In this document: positions 11,465 to 21,274 of the stretch, piece by piece | Numbering within the stretch: position 1 is the stretch's first letter | How the letters are laid out: the number at the start of each line of letters is the position of its first letter | Assembly: GCA_900088475.1 (NCBI GenBank) | Contig: FLMG01003107.1 | Location: 1 to 40,192 of the forward strand | Direction: 5' to 3' | DNA from: Hyphochytrium catenoides | Lineage: Eukaryota; Sar; Hyphochytriomycetes; Hyphochytriales; Hyphochytriaceae | DNA: 40,192 nucleotides | The notes under the pieces: model-generated | What the model was told of the DNA's origin: nothing | What the model saw: only the letters and a program-made list of their open reading frames with translations | The model's database searches: none | Position numbers and translations under genes: made by a program

Positions 11465-12771
11465 CTGTCCTTCAACCGTTGGTACTCTAGCAAATCGTTG
11501 CATCCTACGATCCTAGCTAAGGTGGGCTAGGCCCGCCCCAATGATAGGGAGCCCCGGACCGTCGGATCATCTGTTAGCGTTCACATGTTCTTCTACATAT
11601 CTGCTCCTCTGACAATTATCGTGGTCAGCCTCCATCAGCTGCAGCTGCTATCCCTTGTCCCCCAGGAGACTCCACAGCCCCCAACCAGAGCAGCGCTAGC
11701 GACGAGCATCAAGCAACCCCGTTGTGAAGGCTGGGGGCTGCTCGTTAGTAGGAAGCTAAGCATGGAAGCTTGTGACCCAAGGTCAGTGATCCATCGCCAT
11801 CGCCAGCAGAGGAGCAGCACATCAGGAGCAGCATCGCCAGCAGCAGCAGCAGCAGCATCATCAGCAGGAGCAGATTTTGAACATCCCGGTCCTGGGTCTC
11901 TAGCCATCACCGTCCCGAAAGGTAATCTTTGATCTTTGATGCTCAGGCAGTGGTAATAGGATTCTGAAGACCTTGGCACTGCATATAAACGCGGACTAGT
12001 GGTAGTAATATGCCGGGGTGTTGGTTTCTGAGCGAGGCATATTGTGGAAAATAAAATGGCGGTTTGGCCGCTTATGGAAAGGCATAAATGTGGTTATACT
12101 CGGGACCGGTAGAAGAGATAACCTTTGGGCTCCTTTGGTTGCTCTCGTAGATTTCGGTAACCTCCATAAAAGAGTTCATAATTTCATAACCATGACGCTT
12201 AATTTCTTACACCAAAGGTCTAATAATAAGAGAGGCGATCTATTCGCTATTTAATCGCGGCACATAAACTCAATAAAAGAAGAATAAACCAAAACTCGCA
12301 GCAACAATTATGTAAGCATTTTGTTGTTCTAAATACAGAGAATTATCTCTCAACATTATACCTGACAAGCCTCCGTTTATCAAGAACAGGGTAAGCCCTA
12401 GCAGCTTTTGTTGCGAGAAAGCTGTGACTGTTCATCCTGGCACCTTAGGGTGAGACAGAGTACCACTAGGTACCTCACACAAAGGAATGAAGCACTAATT
12501 GTCAGAGACAGAGCACGTGGAAACGCAAGGGATTGAGCAAAGGTTGCAGCTTCGCGATCTGGCCTGGCAGCAGCCGGAGGAGCGGCGCAAGGCTCAACAA
12601 GACGAGAGTGAGTGTTTGTCGAGTTCACGGTTCAATCGCCAATAGAGTTCCACGTCGGGTCTCCATACTCTATCTTGAGACTAGCAGGTTTTATAGCCTA
12701 TTAGCTTGCAGTGCCATCCGTCAGTAGGATTGAGGAGCAACGCACAAAGTCATAGACTTCCATCCCTCGAC
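11465..12771. other. Intergenic, CAG-repeat block, no supported gene
   Basis: A CAG/GCA trinucleotide run lies at about 11838-11863. It makes Ala-rich or Gln/Ser-rich frames on both strands that I do not trust. The block may include the 5' end of the gene to its left, but no further exon could be joined. From ~12000 to 12400 the sequence is AT-richer than its surroundings and has no credible frame. Confidence 0.45.
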
Positions 12772-14416
12772 ATGGCTGATTGGTCCTCAACCTCACTCCG
12801 CCAGCATGTCGTGGTGACGCCTGCGTACTGCTATAACAACCTTACCAGCAATCAAGGATCTACCGTGGTAAGAGGCTGAGCACATGCGAGCCGGGTAGCA
12901 GTAGTCTGAGATAACGCATCATGCAAATGCTCTCTCACAATTGACGGGACTTCCTTGCGTAGGCGTTCACCAATCATCACAGCCTCCTTTTGGTCGATCT
13001 GTCAGAGTCAAAGGACTCAGGAGAGCTGATCCGCCCACAGATTAGCAAGGGATGCAAAATCACGCAGGTGTCCGTCAATGAGTGGGCCTGAGAGTGCGGT
13101 CTTTCATTTGTAGGTCTAACTGTCTGAAGTCCAGGTGGCCTTTCTGCCCCTTGGGGATGAGGTTTGCCTAGGCATCGCCTCCACGGAGGGCTTTCAGGTC
13201 TGCTCTTGATCTCCCTCTATTCTATTTGATGGACAGTGGACAGTGTTACTAAAGCTGATTTCTCCGCAGCTCTGGAATGCGAGGGGTGACAAGATGCTTG
13301 GGTTCCTGGCCCTAGCGGGAGAGTACCAGGATAGCCAGGGTATGTAACTTGGTTTTTCTCTTATGGCCGCGGCTCAATGACATTTTGCCTTTCCTTCTCT
13401 CTAGTGTACTTCTGCAAAGCAATCTGCTCCGTAAAAGCCAACAGCCAGATCTTCGCAGGTAGGAAGTGGCTCTCTCACGCCGCGCATCCGTGAGATAGAT
13501 AGGCGCCTCAGTGGATCACCTAACGCCCCAATAATATGCAGGGTCTTCCGCTGGAGATATCTTCGTTCTCACGTTAGCAGGCGGTAAGATGTCGAAGACA
13601 AAGAAGCTGGCAGCCCATGACAGGGTACGCATCTACAATTCGGAGAACACGACAGTGTTGCTTGCCATACCCATCTTTACTGACGTCTTCCCATATAGCC
13701 GATTTCCGCCCTTGCTGCCAGCCGTCAGTTCCTAGTGAGCGCTGGTCTTGGCGGAACAGTATCTGTTCGAAAGAATGACGAGGACTTTACGAAGATCAAG
13801 ACCTTTCAAGGTGCTGCTGTACCAAGTTTTTGCGGCTCCAATTAATTGACTCTTCTGTCTCCTTTCCCCCAATGAACAGGAAAGAATGACATGTGCGCTA
13901 CCTCAATGGTCTTGCTGGACGATACTATCGTCGTTGGGTTCTCCTCAGGTCAACTTCGGGTCTATTCCATTGAAAGGGAAGCATTGGTGGCGGAGGTAGA
14001 TGCACATGCCAAATGCGTGACGGCGCTGTCCTGTCTTAATTCTCGGGTAAGTCAGAATGGCCTTTACTATCCATCCATCGTCCTTCCTGCTGCTGTTAGG
14101 CTTTGAGCTGACATCTGCCCCTGGTACACTCACCTATCCACTCCGATAAAGGTTGTGAGCACCGGCAGAGACTCGTTTGTTAATGTCTGGGCCATCCCAG
14201 CCTTTACAAAGGAGTCGGACGAGGTAGGAAACTCATTTGGCTGCGTGCGAAGCTGAAGTAGAGAGGGCTAAGATTTCTTCTGGTGCGCAGATTGAGCTAG
14301 TCTTTTCCAAGAACTGTCCAGACCAGCTGCTTACCGGCGCATGTTTCTTGAACAATGGGGATCTAGTCACCAGTGCTTATGATTTAGACAGCCTGAATGT
14401 GTACAATCTGATGTAG
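12772..14416 (+). CDS. WDR54: WD-repeat protein WDR54
   Basis: Ten exons: 12772-12867, 12963-13067, 13135-13197, 13270-13339, 13405-13458, 13542-13624, 13699-13810, 13880-14046, 14152-14223 and 14291-14416. They sum to 948 nt (315 aa) with correct phase throughout. Human WDR54 is about 334 aa. Diagnostic stretches are KITQ before the first blade, VGFSSGQLRVYSIEREALVA with DAHAKCVTALSCL, then STGRDSFVNVWAIPAF and the C-terminal LVTSAYDLDSLNVY, which follow the family order closely. It should fold as a single beta-propeller. WDR54 is a poorly understood scaffold protein widespread in ciliated eukaryotes. The donor after exon 2 could instead lie a few codons later as a non-canonical GC site (after VSVNEW), since both readings keep phase. 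Introns are 65-105 bp. Confidence 0.9.
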
Positions 14417-14982
14417 CAATGTTCTTCCCTTCCCTAACAGCTAGTGCAATGACCGAAAGCCAAGTCATATCACACTCCCATAAATGACTCTCCCAGAAGT
14501 GGCCATATGAGACGAATGAGAGTCAAACTACTCTGGGCACGTCAAGCGTGTGCTGCATGGGAGGAGGGGAGAGTCAAATCTTGCGTAAAGCCGGCTCAGG
14601 GTATGTAGGTTGCGGGTGCCCCTAATATATCACCGAGAGAGGTTCTGTCAAAAGAAGACTACGAGTAAGACCGGGAGAGTGACGCTCGAGATGGGTGAAG
14701 GGCGCAGAAAGTCAGGGGTTAGAGAGTTGCGAAGCTTTAGGAGACCACACTTCGTGGAGCTGTCACGGCATGCTTACAAAAGAAGGGCTCCTATTATTAG
14801 CTGGAGAATGGTTAGCTAGCCTACTTTATGAGTAAATGAGTATTTCTACAAGCGACTGCCCCGCAAAGCGAAGCGTTGCAGCCACGAATAAATAATGCCA
14901 CGTCCTTGCTGGAAGCAGCTTGGTCTTAGAGTACAGGGGATATCCTTTTTTAGGGACGGACGGCCGGATACGTCAGAATCGT
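14417..14982. other. Intergenic, no gene seen
   Basis: 3' flank of WDR54. Only short open frames are present, and I see no RNA gene or repeat. Confidence 0.5.
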
Positions 14983-15460
14983 TTAAAAGCCAATATATCC
15001 ACAGCCGCTTTGGTACGTGAGAGGACCCATGCGCGTTGAAATAGAGCCACCTCGACATGGCTGAGAGGCGTTCCGGCACCGCTCAAGCCGAGAGACAAAG
15101 AGCGCCTCTTTGGTGCTGGGCATTAGGCTCTCACTCTTGACATAGCTGGGACGCTTTGGATTGGTACTAGCGGTATGTACATTCTTGCCCAGATTGGTTG
15201 GCTTCCCTACAGCGGAGATGCACGTTGGAGACACAGGGCCTGCAGGCTTCTTAGGGCTCTCGCCGTGAAGGCGGTTGTCTTTATAGATCAGCACCATCTT
15301 TCCTATCACTTGAGCTGAAAGCTTCTGGAGAGCTTGAGATCCTTTCTGATCCTTAAAGATTGGTTGTTGTCTTGCGGTAAGAGATTGTGGATTGCTTTTA
15401 TTGTCTCTGTTTGAGAAGTGAGGGCGAGCAGTACTCCGTCGGAGGGGCCGCCGCCCTCGC
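14983..15460 (-). CDS. Possible unrecognised coding exon
   Basis: The minus strand is open for about 158 codons in one frame, starting right after a TAG that could be a splice acceptor. It encodes a basic Ser/Pro/Lys-rich sequence (KPAGPVSPTCISAVGKPTNL). A second frame over its 5' half, from the same acceptor, reads ALTSQTETIKAIHNLLPQDN and stops near 15308. It also looks protein-like, so the true phase is uncertain. There is no start codon and no recognisable domain. Confidence 0.3.
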
Positions 15461-15616
15461 TACCCAGCTATCCAGTTAAAAGAGGAAAGAGGCTCTAGAA
15501 GAGAGGAAACAGAGAGGTGAGGAAGACGGAAACCAAGTCATGCTGAGGAGGAAAACGCATCTTGACTGTTACAAGGTGAGGAGTAAGGGTCAAGGGAGGA
15601 AGGAGTAAGGGGAGAA

Positions 15617-15647
15617 AGAGAGAGAGAGAGAGAGGGAGAGAGAGAGG

Positions 15648-15721
<74 letters not shown>
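15617..15721. repeat. (GA)n microsatellite
   Basis: About 100 bp of near-continuous GA dinucleotides with a few AAAG interruptions. Flanking DNA to ~16140 is GA-rich and has no credible gene. The Leu/Ser-rich minus-strand frames here are repeat-derived. Confidence 0.9.
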
Positions 15722-15725
<4 letters not shown>

Positions 15726-16194
15726 ATAGATTGGAAGATAACTCTTAGATAGTGGACGAGGTAGAGAGTAGACGAGCAGGTGATGATGTTGAAGTGAGTG
15801 GACGGGTGTGGGGGCACACGGACAGTGTCGTATCCAAGGCACTGGAGGACAGCAGAGAGAGACAAGAGACCACAAACCGAAGCCAGACAGAGTAAAAGAG
15901 ATAGTAAGACTAGCGAGACAGACTGCCATCTATAGCGGAAACAGACTGTATATAGATGCTTCGAGATACGAGATGTCCGAGGAAGAGAGGGGGCCAAGTG
16001 GAAGAGATGCGGAACTGTGCGAGTCAGAACATCAGAAGAGAGAGAGAGAGAAAGGACAGAAAAGAACATCGTCCGAAAGGTGGACGCAGGAGTGAGGAAG
16101 AAAAAGAAAGGACCGCTTCCACCCACCCCATATCGTGCACGATTCTAACACTACTTACCTCTTTCTAACGATTTCGGCATTTTGGCGCTCCATT

Positions 16195-17748
16195 TCATGT
16201 AGTTGCCCAATCAATCTCTTGGTCGAATGATGGTAGATACCAGCCAACTAGAGAGAGCATTTAGGATTTGGGCATCGACTTCCTACGTTTGGAAAAAGAC
16301 TAGGACTGTCCTAGTATTTGAGGTCCAACAGCACAGCAGAGACAGCGTTATGATGAACCTTAGAAGTAAATTCCTAAGCTCTCGTCTCTTTAACCCCCTC
16401 CATTGGTCGTCACAACCTAAATTTAGACTGTGAAAATTCATTGGTGGTGGGGGCATCTCAGGTCTAAATGTCTAAATATACCGGAAGGAGAGGAGAAGGA
16501 AGCAGAGGATACAGAACGTAGAAAGTCCACCATCCACCCACCCGCCCCCACGCTATAAGCAAAGGATTTTGCGATGGGTGGGAAGTGACAGAAAAATGGA
16601 CGGGGGTTATCGTCGCATGTCCGCAAACAGTTGATAACTAAATATTACTAGTTCCTTTGTGCGCACGCTACATATACCCTGGTAAAGCTCTAATGAGCGC
16701 ATCAGGCGTGCGGATGTGAGATCATACCTTAAGAAAAGGTTGAAGATTCTTCCTGGTCGAAGTGGCCAATAGGCGCTCATCACGGCCACAGTCCAGTCTT
16801 TGACAAGCAGCGAGCCATCAACTTTGGCTGGTGCAGCAGCATCAGGCAGCGAGGAAGATTCGACAGGTGACTGGGCCGCAGCTGCTGCACTGCAGGTCCT
16901 ACGGCACCTTGTCATCACTTGCAGTGCCGGCCTGTCGTCCAGTCAGCACCAGCCGAACAAGGTCGTTTATAGTCCAATAGAGATGATGGTTGAAAATCTT
17001 AATGAAGCTTGTACCATTTCAGTGCAGTCGTTGAGAACAATAACTTACGCTTTATATAAGCACGCATGAGCTCCTCATTAGCTGTTGTTACGAGTATGCT
17101 TTCAGAGATGACGATCGTTGGTTCTCCGTTCTCCGGAACCCCGGAACCCATGCATGCCAAAGCCCCTCTATTACTAGATGAATACCATCCAATAAAGCTG
17201 TCAAAAACATATAGTTCTAGGGGCGTCTGTAGTTCTCCCTCTCCTGGACGGATGAGGTTGTGGCACACCTGCAACGAGCTTCAAACTGTTTTCTCGATGT
17301 TTGTGGTAACTTTACTGTTGACATATACCAGCAATGAAGCGGTACTTGTTCTAATAGTCAGCTAGGTTCCTAGTGGGACTTTGAGGCTTCGTTTAGTGGA
17401 ATGCTGGCCTCTTTAGCTGCCGTTATTGCTCGTTATTACTATGAAGACAAGCTATCGAACCCCAAAAATCTTTATATGTAAACTGCTTGCAAGAAAGAGA
17501 AATTTGATCGCGCTTAACCCCATGCTCCCCTCTCTACCACTGTGGATACCTCTTGGGTCGTGCATATTTTTCCTCCCTCCATGCATACTAACCACTTATA
17601 TCGTCTCATCGCATCCACACGGCTGGCTACAATGGAAATAGGAATCAACAACTCTGTGTAAGAGCTGAAGCTGTTGTGTGGACCCTCTCCCATTTTCCGA
17701 CTAACCTTTATCATAACTCCCTTGAAGCGTTGCATCTATCCTTCCGAG
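16195..17748 (-). CDS. M48-family peptidase-like protein without visible zinc motif
   Basis: Exons read on the minus strand: 17748-17706, 17626-17593, 17268-17049, 16884-16728, 16552-16482 and 16247-16195 (stop TGA). At least one small exon is missing between 17593 and 17268 because phase does not close there. The start lies upstream and was not found. The best exon has LELYVFDSFIGWYSS, then NRGALACMGSG, then GEPTIVISESILV and ANEELMRAYIK. This is the order of plant M48 metallopeptidases of the At3g27110 type just before their HELGH helix. The C-terminal VDFLRSVSS, SSPSVGWYLPSF and EIDWA also track that family. The exon that should carry HExxH instead has an Ala/Ser/Pro linker, and no HExxH occurs in the preceding intron. 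It may be an inactive homologue. Confidence 0.45.
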
Positions 17749-17824
17749 CTAGTCACTCGCTGATGATACCTCCTTTTGCATCTTGTTGATCATGCTAATT
17801 CTGACTTCAACTCCCCATTATCAG

Positions 17825-18505
17825 CAAGTTGATAAGGGTACTGAGCGACGCGAATGAAGCGTCATCCTCCTCGTGGGTGAAAGAAAAGGACATGCGAGCA
17901 CTTGCACTTAACAGCTCTCCTGGCCCCAACAACCGCCAATACCCCAATATATCACATTGTGGCTCTTGAAAGATGAAATCATGTTAAGGGAGAGACATCT
18001 TCCTGGCTTTGGTCGCTGAAGTTATGAGTAAAGTTTTGCAGTGATAGACAAATGCTAGGGTGCCTGTAACTCATAGCTTTTGGTGATGATGCTTCTTTGC
18101 CTGTCCATGTATCCAGCTAGATACATTCCATGGGGAAAATGTTGATGCTACCAGCTTCCTAGATAGCGGTAGTTGTCGTTTTATACGTCAATAGTATTGA
18201 GCGCCAACCTCCTACTGCAGAGTTTGTTGTCGAGATCGCTTCTCTGCGTGAACACGACAAGGCGATGAAAGCTGTACCTGTAAGAGAAAGCTAGCTGCCT
18301 TATCTACTAACTTTTAAGCATGATATGTTTGTCAGTAAGATAAACCCTACTGCTCCTATAATAATAGTCTGACTGAGAGAAGCACGCTTACGATGAGTTA
18401 GAGCTACACTATGTGCTGTCGTTGTTCAACCCTATAAAAAGGTCTTTAATGAGTGGACCACTTGGAGAAATTTCGGCGGCAACAAAAGGGGAGACGGCAT
18501 TGTGA
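17825..18505 (+). CDS. Possible exons of a small unrecognised gene
   Basis: Three protein-like plus-strand segments have splice-like borders. The first (17825-17876) reads KLIRVLSDANEASSSSW. The second (18221-18279) follows a CTACTGCAG acceptor, precedes a GTAAGA donor, and reads FVVEIASLREHDKAMKAVP. The third (18380-18505) reads KHAYDELELHYVLSLFNPIK and ends in TGA. The second and third join in phase; the first does not join without a missing exon. I recognise no family. Confidence 0.3.
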
Positions 18506-18939
18506 CTGGCCAATCCAATTAAAGAGGGCTGACCAGTAAATTTCATTGAGGATTGAATCATTCGAAACCTTCAGAGGAAGATTAAGCTCTAACCGCTGTT
18601 GAAAGTTACTAATTTGGCAGTAGAAATTTCCTGAAGCTCCACCTTTATTCTGTGACTGTATAATCAGAGTGCCGGAGAGATATGGGAATGGGAAACAGAG
18701 GAAAGCACACTATGCTTAATGGCTTAATGGTAGAGGCGGCAGATGCGTGAGGACGAGGAAGTGTGTGGAAGAGGCATGCTGCCATTCAAAACCCACCTCT
18801 TGTGGATAGATGATGGAACTACAAAGTTAGCTCAAGGTTTGGAGAGAAAGAGAGAGAAAGAGAGAGAGAAACAGAGAGAGAGACAGAGAGAGAGAGGGAG
18901 GGAGAGAGAGAGACAGAGAGAGGGTGTGAGAGGGAGAGG

Positions 18940-18970
<31 letters not shown>

Positions 18971-19417
18971 NNNNNNNNNNNNNNNNNNNNNNNNNNNNNN
19001 NNNNNNNNNNNNNNAGAGAGAGAGAGAGAGAAAAAGAGAGAGAGACAGACGAGGAGAAAGTTGGACCCTGCGATGTTGCAAAGAGCCGCAGCGCAGGGTC
19101 AGAATGCACAATCCACAGACAGAGGGAGAGTGATAGAGAAGAGAGACTCCATTGAAAGTGTATCTAAACGAGGGAGAGAGGAGAGCAACGGCAGCAGGAG
19201 TAAGCGTCTCCTATGACGTTGCGGTCTCGACTGTCTCTTGACACATTTTATTGAAGCCAGCGTCTCACAGGCCCATACATCAAGCCGACATACGACCAAA
19301 AGGTTGATCATCTGTTTTACTCGGAGCATAAGAAGATAGATTCCGTCGCAGCCTTATCTTATTATACCGATCCTCAGCCTATCTACATTAGAAGACATCG
19401 CCGACAGGAGCCTGACC
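18506..19417. other. GA-rich spacer with assembly gap
   Basis: A GA/CT microsatellite occupies ~18841-19050 and contains 44 undetermined bases at 18971-19014, so its true length is unknown. The Arg/Glu-rich and Ser/Leu-rich frames across it are repeat-derived. From 19060 to 19417 the sequence is probably the 5' flank of the next gene. Confidence 0.6.
18841..19050. repeat. (GA)n microsatellite spanning an assembly gap
   Basis: Dense GA dinucleotides lie on both sides of the N run (18971-19014). The gap almost certainly reflects collapse or unresolved length of the repeat. Confidence 0.9.
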
Positions 19418-20236
19418 ATGTATTCTGCGAACAGGGAACCTCATCCCAAGCAAGAAGCGATGGCTATGCAAAGTCCTCCACAGCCGAAGGAGGAAGCAGA
19501 GGTTTCAGAGCCAATTGTACCGACCAGCCCACAGAGGGGACTTCAGAGTGCGATCACGAACGAAGCGTTCAAGCACAGCATCTCACCTAAACCGCAAAGA
19601 TCACCAACAGACTTCACTGTCCTGGCAGCACCAGAAGCCAAAGCCACCGGTGCTTCTAACCTCTTTCCGCCATCTCCAGCGGCAGCTACTCAGCGGAAAA
19701 GGTCTAGACAGGAGGCTACTGATCCGTCATCTGTAGCCGAGGAGGAGAAGGAAAGCCTAGAGGAGCTCGGGAGAACCATTGTCACCTTTGGCCGAAGACA
19801 TAGGGGGCAGACCTTCAAGTATGTCTATGACCACGACTGGGGATACTGTCATTTTTTTGCAGTAGCACAAGCCGACCCCAGCCCTCAGCTTGCAAACCTA
19901 ATAAGCTACATTAAGCAGAGAGACAGGGAGGAGCGAAAGCTACGGGAGGCGGAGTTACGAAGAGAACTTCTAGAGGAAGCGGAGAGGTTCGTTGCTAAAT
20001 GCAACTGTGATGCTTGGATGGACCAGTACGTTTTGAGTCAGCTGGAGCGGGGTTGGAAAGGCTATTGTTGGGACTGGTTGGAAGACGGCTACTGCCCCGG
20101 TTGTCCTTACAAACATGCCTATCCGAAGAACTGGACTGAGGAAATGAAGAAGAGACACGCTGACATGCTTGACAGTCGAGACTTTTTTTACAATCCTGAC
20201 GAGGACTACTACTCTGATGCTGATTATTTTGATTAA
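19418..20236 (+). CDS. ExoX-C-like / CCCH-finger protein, tandem copy 1
   Basis: Single exon, 272 aa, ATG start. Residues 1-105 are Pro/Ser/Lys-rich and probably disordered, with a short conserved block (ASNLFPPSP followed by KRSRQE). Residues ~117-168 match the pattern of the small domain found at the C-terminus of bacterial exonuclease X (TIVTFGRRHRGQTFKYVYD, then GYCHFF). Residues ~168-192 form a charged helix. Residues 217-233 form a CCCH-type finger, C217-x8-C226-x2-C229-x3-H233, inside GYCWDWLEDGYCPGCPYKH. The tail is acidic and Tyr-rich. Two more copies follow on the same strand at 21275 and 23648. The zinc site and basic/acidic layout suggest a nucleic-acid-binding nuclear protein, which is inference. 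No catalytic nuclease motif is present. Confidence 0.85.
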   Translation: MYSANREPHPKQEAMAMQSPPQPKEEAEVSEPIVPTSPQRGLQSAITNEAFKHSISPKPQRSPTDFTVLAAPEAKATGASNLFPPSPAAATQRKRSRQEATDPSSVAEEEKESLEELGRTIVTFGRRHRGQTFKYVYDHDWGYCHFFAVAQADPSPQLANLISYIKQRDREERKLREAELRRELLEEAERFVAKCNCDAWMDQYVLSQLERGWKGYCWDWLEDGYCPGCPYKHAYPKNWTEEMKKRHADMLDSRDFFYNPDEDYYSDADYFD

Positions 20237-20333
20237 GAGAACAGACGAGAAGCGTTGGATCCGCAGGCGAGGGCTTGCGTCCTGTGTAGAACAATCTTTG
20301 TTCTTCTACGTGTTACGGTCTTTTGTGCAGTCT

Positions 20334-21005
20334 TTATGAGTTAATGAAGTGCTTCTGAATCAGACTTAGTCTTCCAGCGCTGATAAGAGTGCGCCTTTCC
20401 TCGTTGACTCCATCGAGACGCATTCTTGGTACGCCTGAACCCGGCCCTTCATCTTGCTCAGTCTGGGCAGGCTCTAGGTCGACCTGTATGGGCATCATTG
20501 ACGCAAGTAAATTTGAGATATGATGACTGCTAAGAGGGGTTAGAGACAACGAGCCCTTCCCTCAGTAGCTCCACCGCCCGTCAAAACCGACACCGAAGGG
20601 TTGGAAGGCTTTCATCGACCTCAGGGATCTGCGGTAGAAAGCAGGCACTACCTGGCGTCTGGATGATGGAAAGGTATCAAAAACTCTAACAAATGCAGCT
20701 CCTGGTTGATGGCTGGAGGATGGCGTTACAGGTGCGAACACAAGCTTCTTCTGAGAACCCAAATTTAAGATAAATCTCCAAAAGATAAACATCTGATACG
20801 GCAAGGGTAAATCGTGTTCTACCGAGATTAATCCAAGCACTGCGTTTACTGCTTGTTTATAGTCACCAAAACTTTCCCCTTCCTTCTTGTCCGCAAGCCT
20901 CCACGAAAATACTAGGACAGCACACGCAATTTGCACACCTGTACCTCGCAAAACACGAACTCTGTGTGCTGACGAATCAGAACAATCAGAATCAGTCCCC
21001 GTCAT
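20334..21005 (-). CDS. Hypothetical protein, one frame interrupted by TGA or a 45-bp intron
   Basis: From the ATG at 21005 the minus strand is open for 147 codons to a TGA at 20562. The same frame then stays open to a TAA at 20334. A candidate 45-nt intron (donor GTGGAG in the GGGCG context, acceptor after CCCCTCTTAG) removes the TGA and keeps the frame, giving about 209 aa. Segments look protein-like (MTGTDSDCSDSSAHRVRVLR near the start, LGLISVEHDLPLPYQMFIFW in the middle). No domain is recognised. It lies antisense between tandem copies 1 and 2 and may share a promoter region with copy 2. Confidence 0.4.
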
Positions 21006-21274
21006 GGTGGGACATCGCCCGTTGGAACCTTGGCGCTCATGACTCCGCCGCAGCTATCGTGAAGAAACAAGAGCAGAGCAGGCTTTGGCGATAGGGCAAC
21101 GGGTTCGGCAAAGCTCTCCCATCGTTGCGGAGAGAAGGCTGATGATGCTCTGAGAGTATGGTGCACGGTGGCACAGTTCTCTTTGTTGTCAGTTGTAAAG
21201 GACGAGAAGCGTGTCTTCTTGAGAGCATTAGCTGCCACTTTCCCTTTCCTAGGTAAGTTGCAAGACCTCTCCCC

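Noticed and set aside
11635-11979. Open frames on both strands through a CAG repeat.
   Set aside because: The long frames depend on the trinucleotide run and neither shows a domain or splice partner.
16159-16247. Coiled-coil-like minus-strand exon (LIGQLHEMERQNAEIVRK) with good splice signals.
   Set aside because: The alternative phase, which follows from the previous exon, gives the M48-like C-terminus VGWYLPSF ... EIDWA and a stop codon.
17066-17365. Plus-strand 99-codon frame.
   Set aside because: It is antisense to the best-supported exon of the M48-like gene, whose splice sites are on the minus strand.
18743-19216. Arg/Glu-rich and Ser/Leu-rich open frames across GA/CT tracts, here and at 3158-3613, 7361-7825, 15495-16126, 38695-38940 and 39590-39700.
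   Set aside because: They are translations of dinucleotide repeats; some run through undetermined bases.
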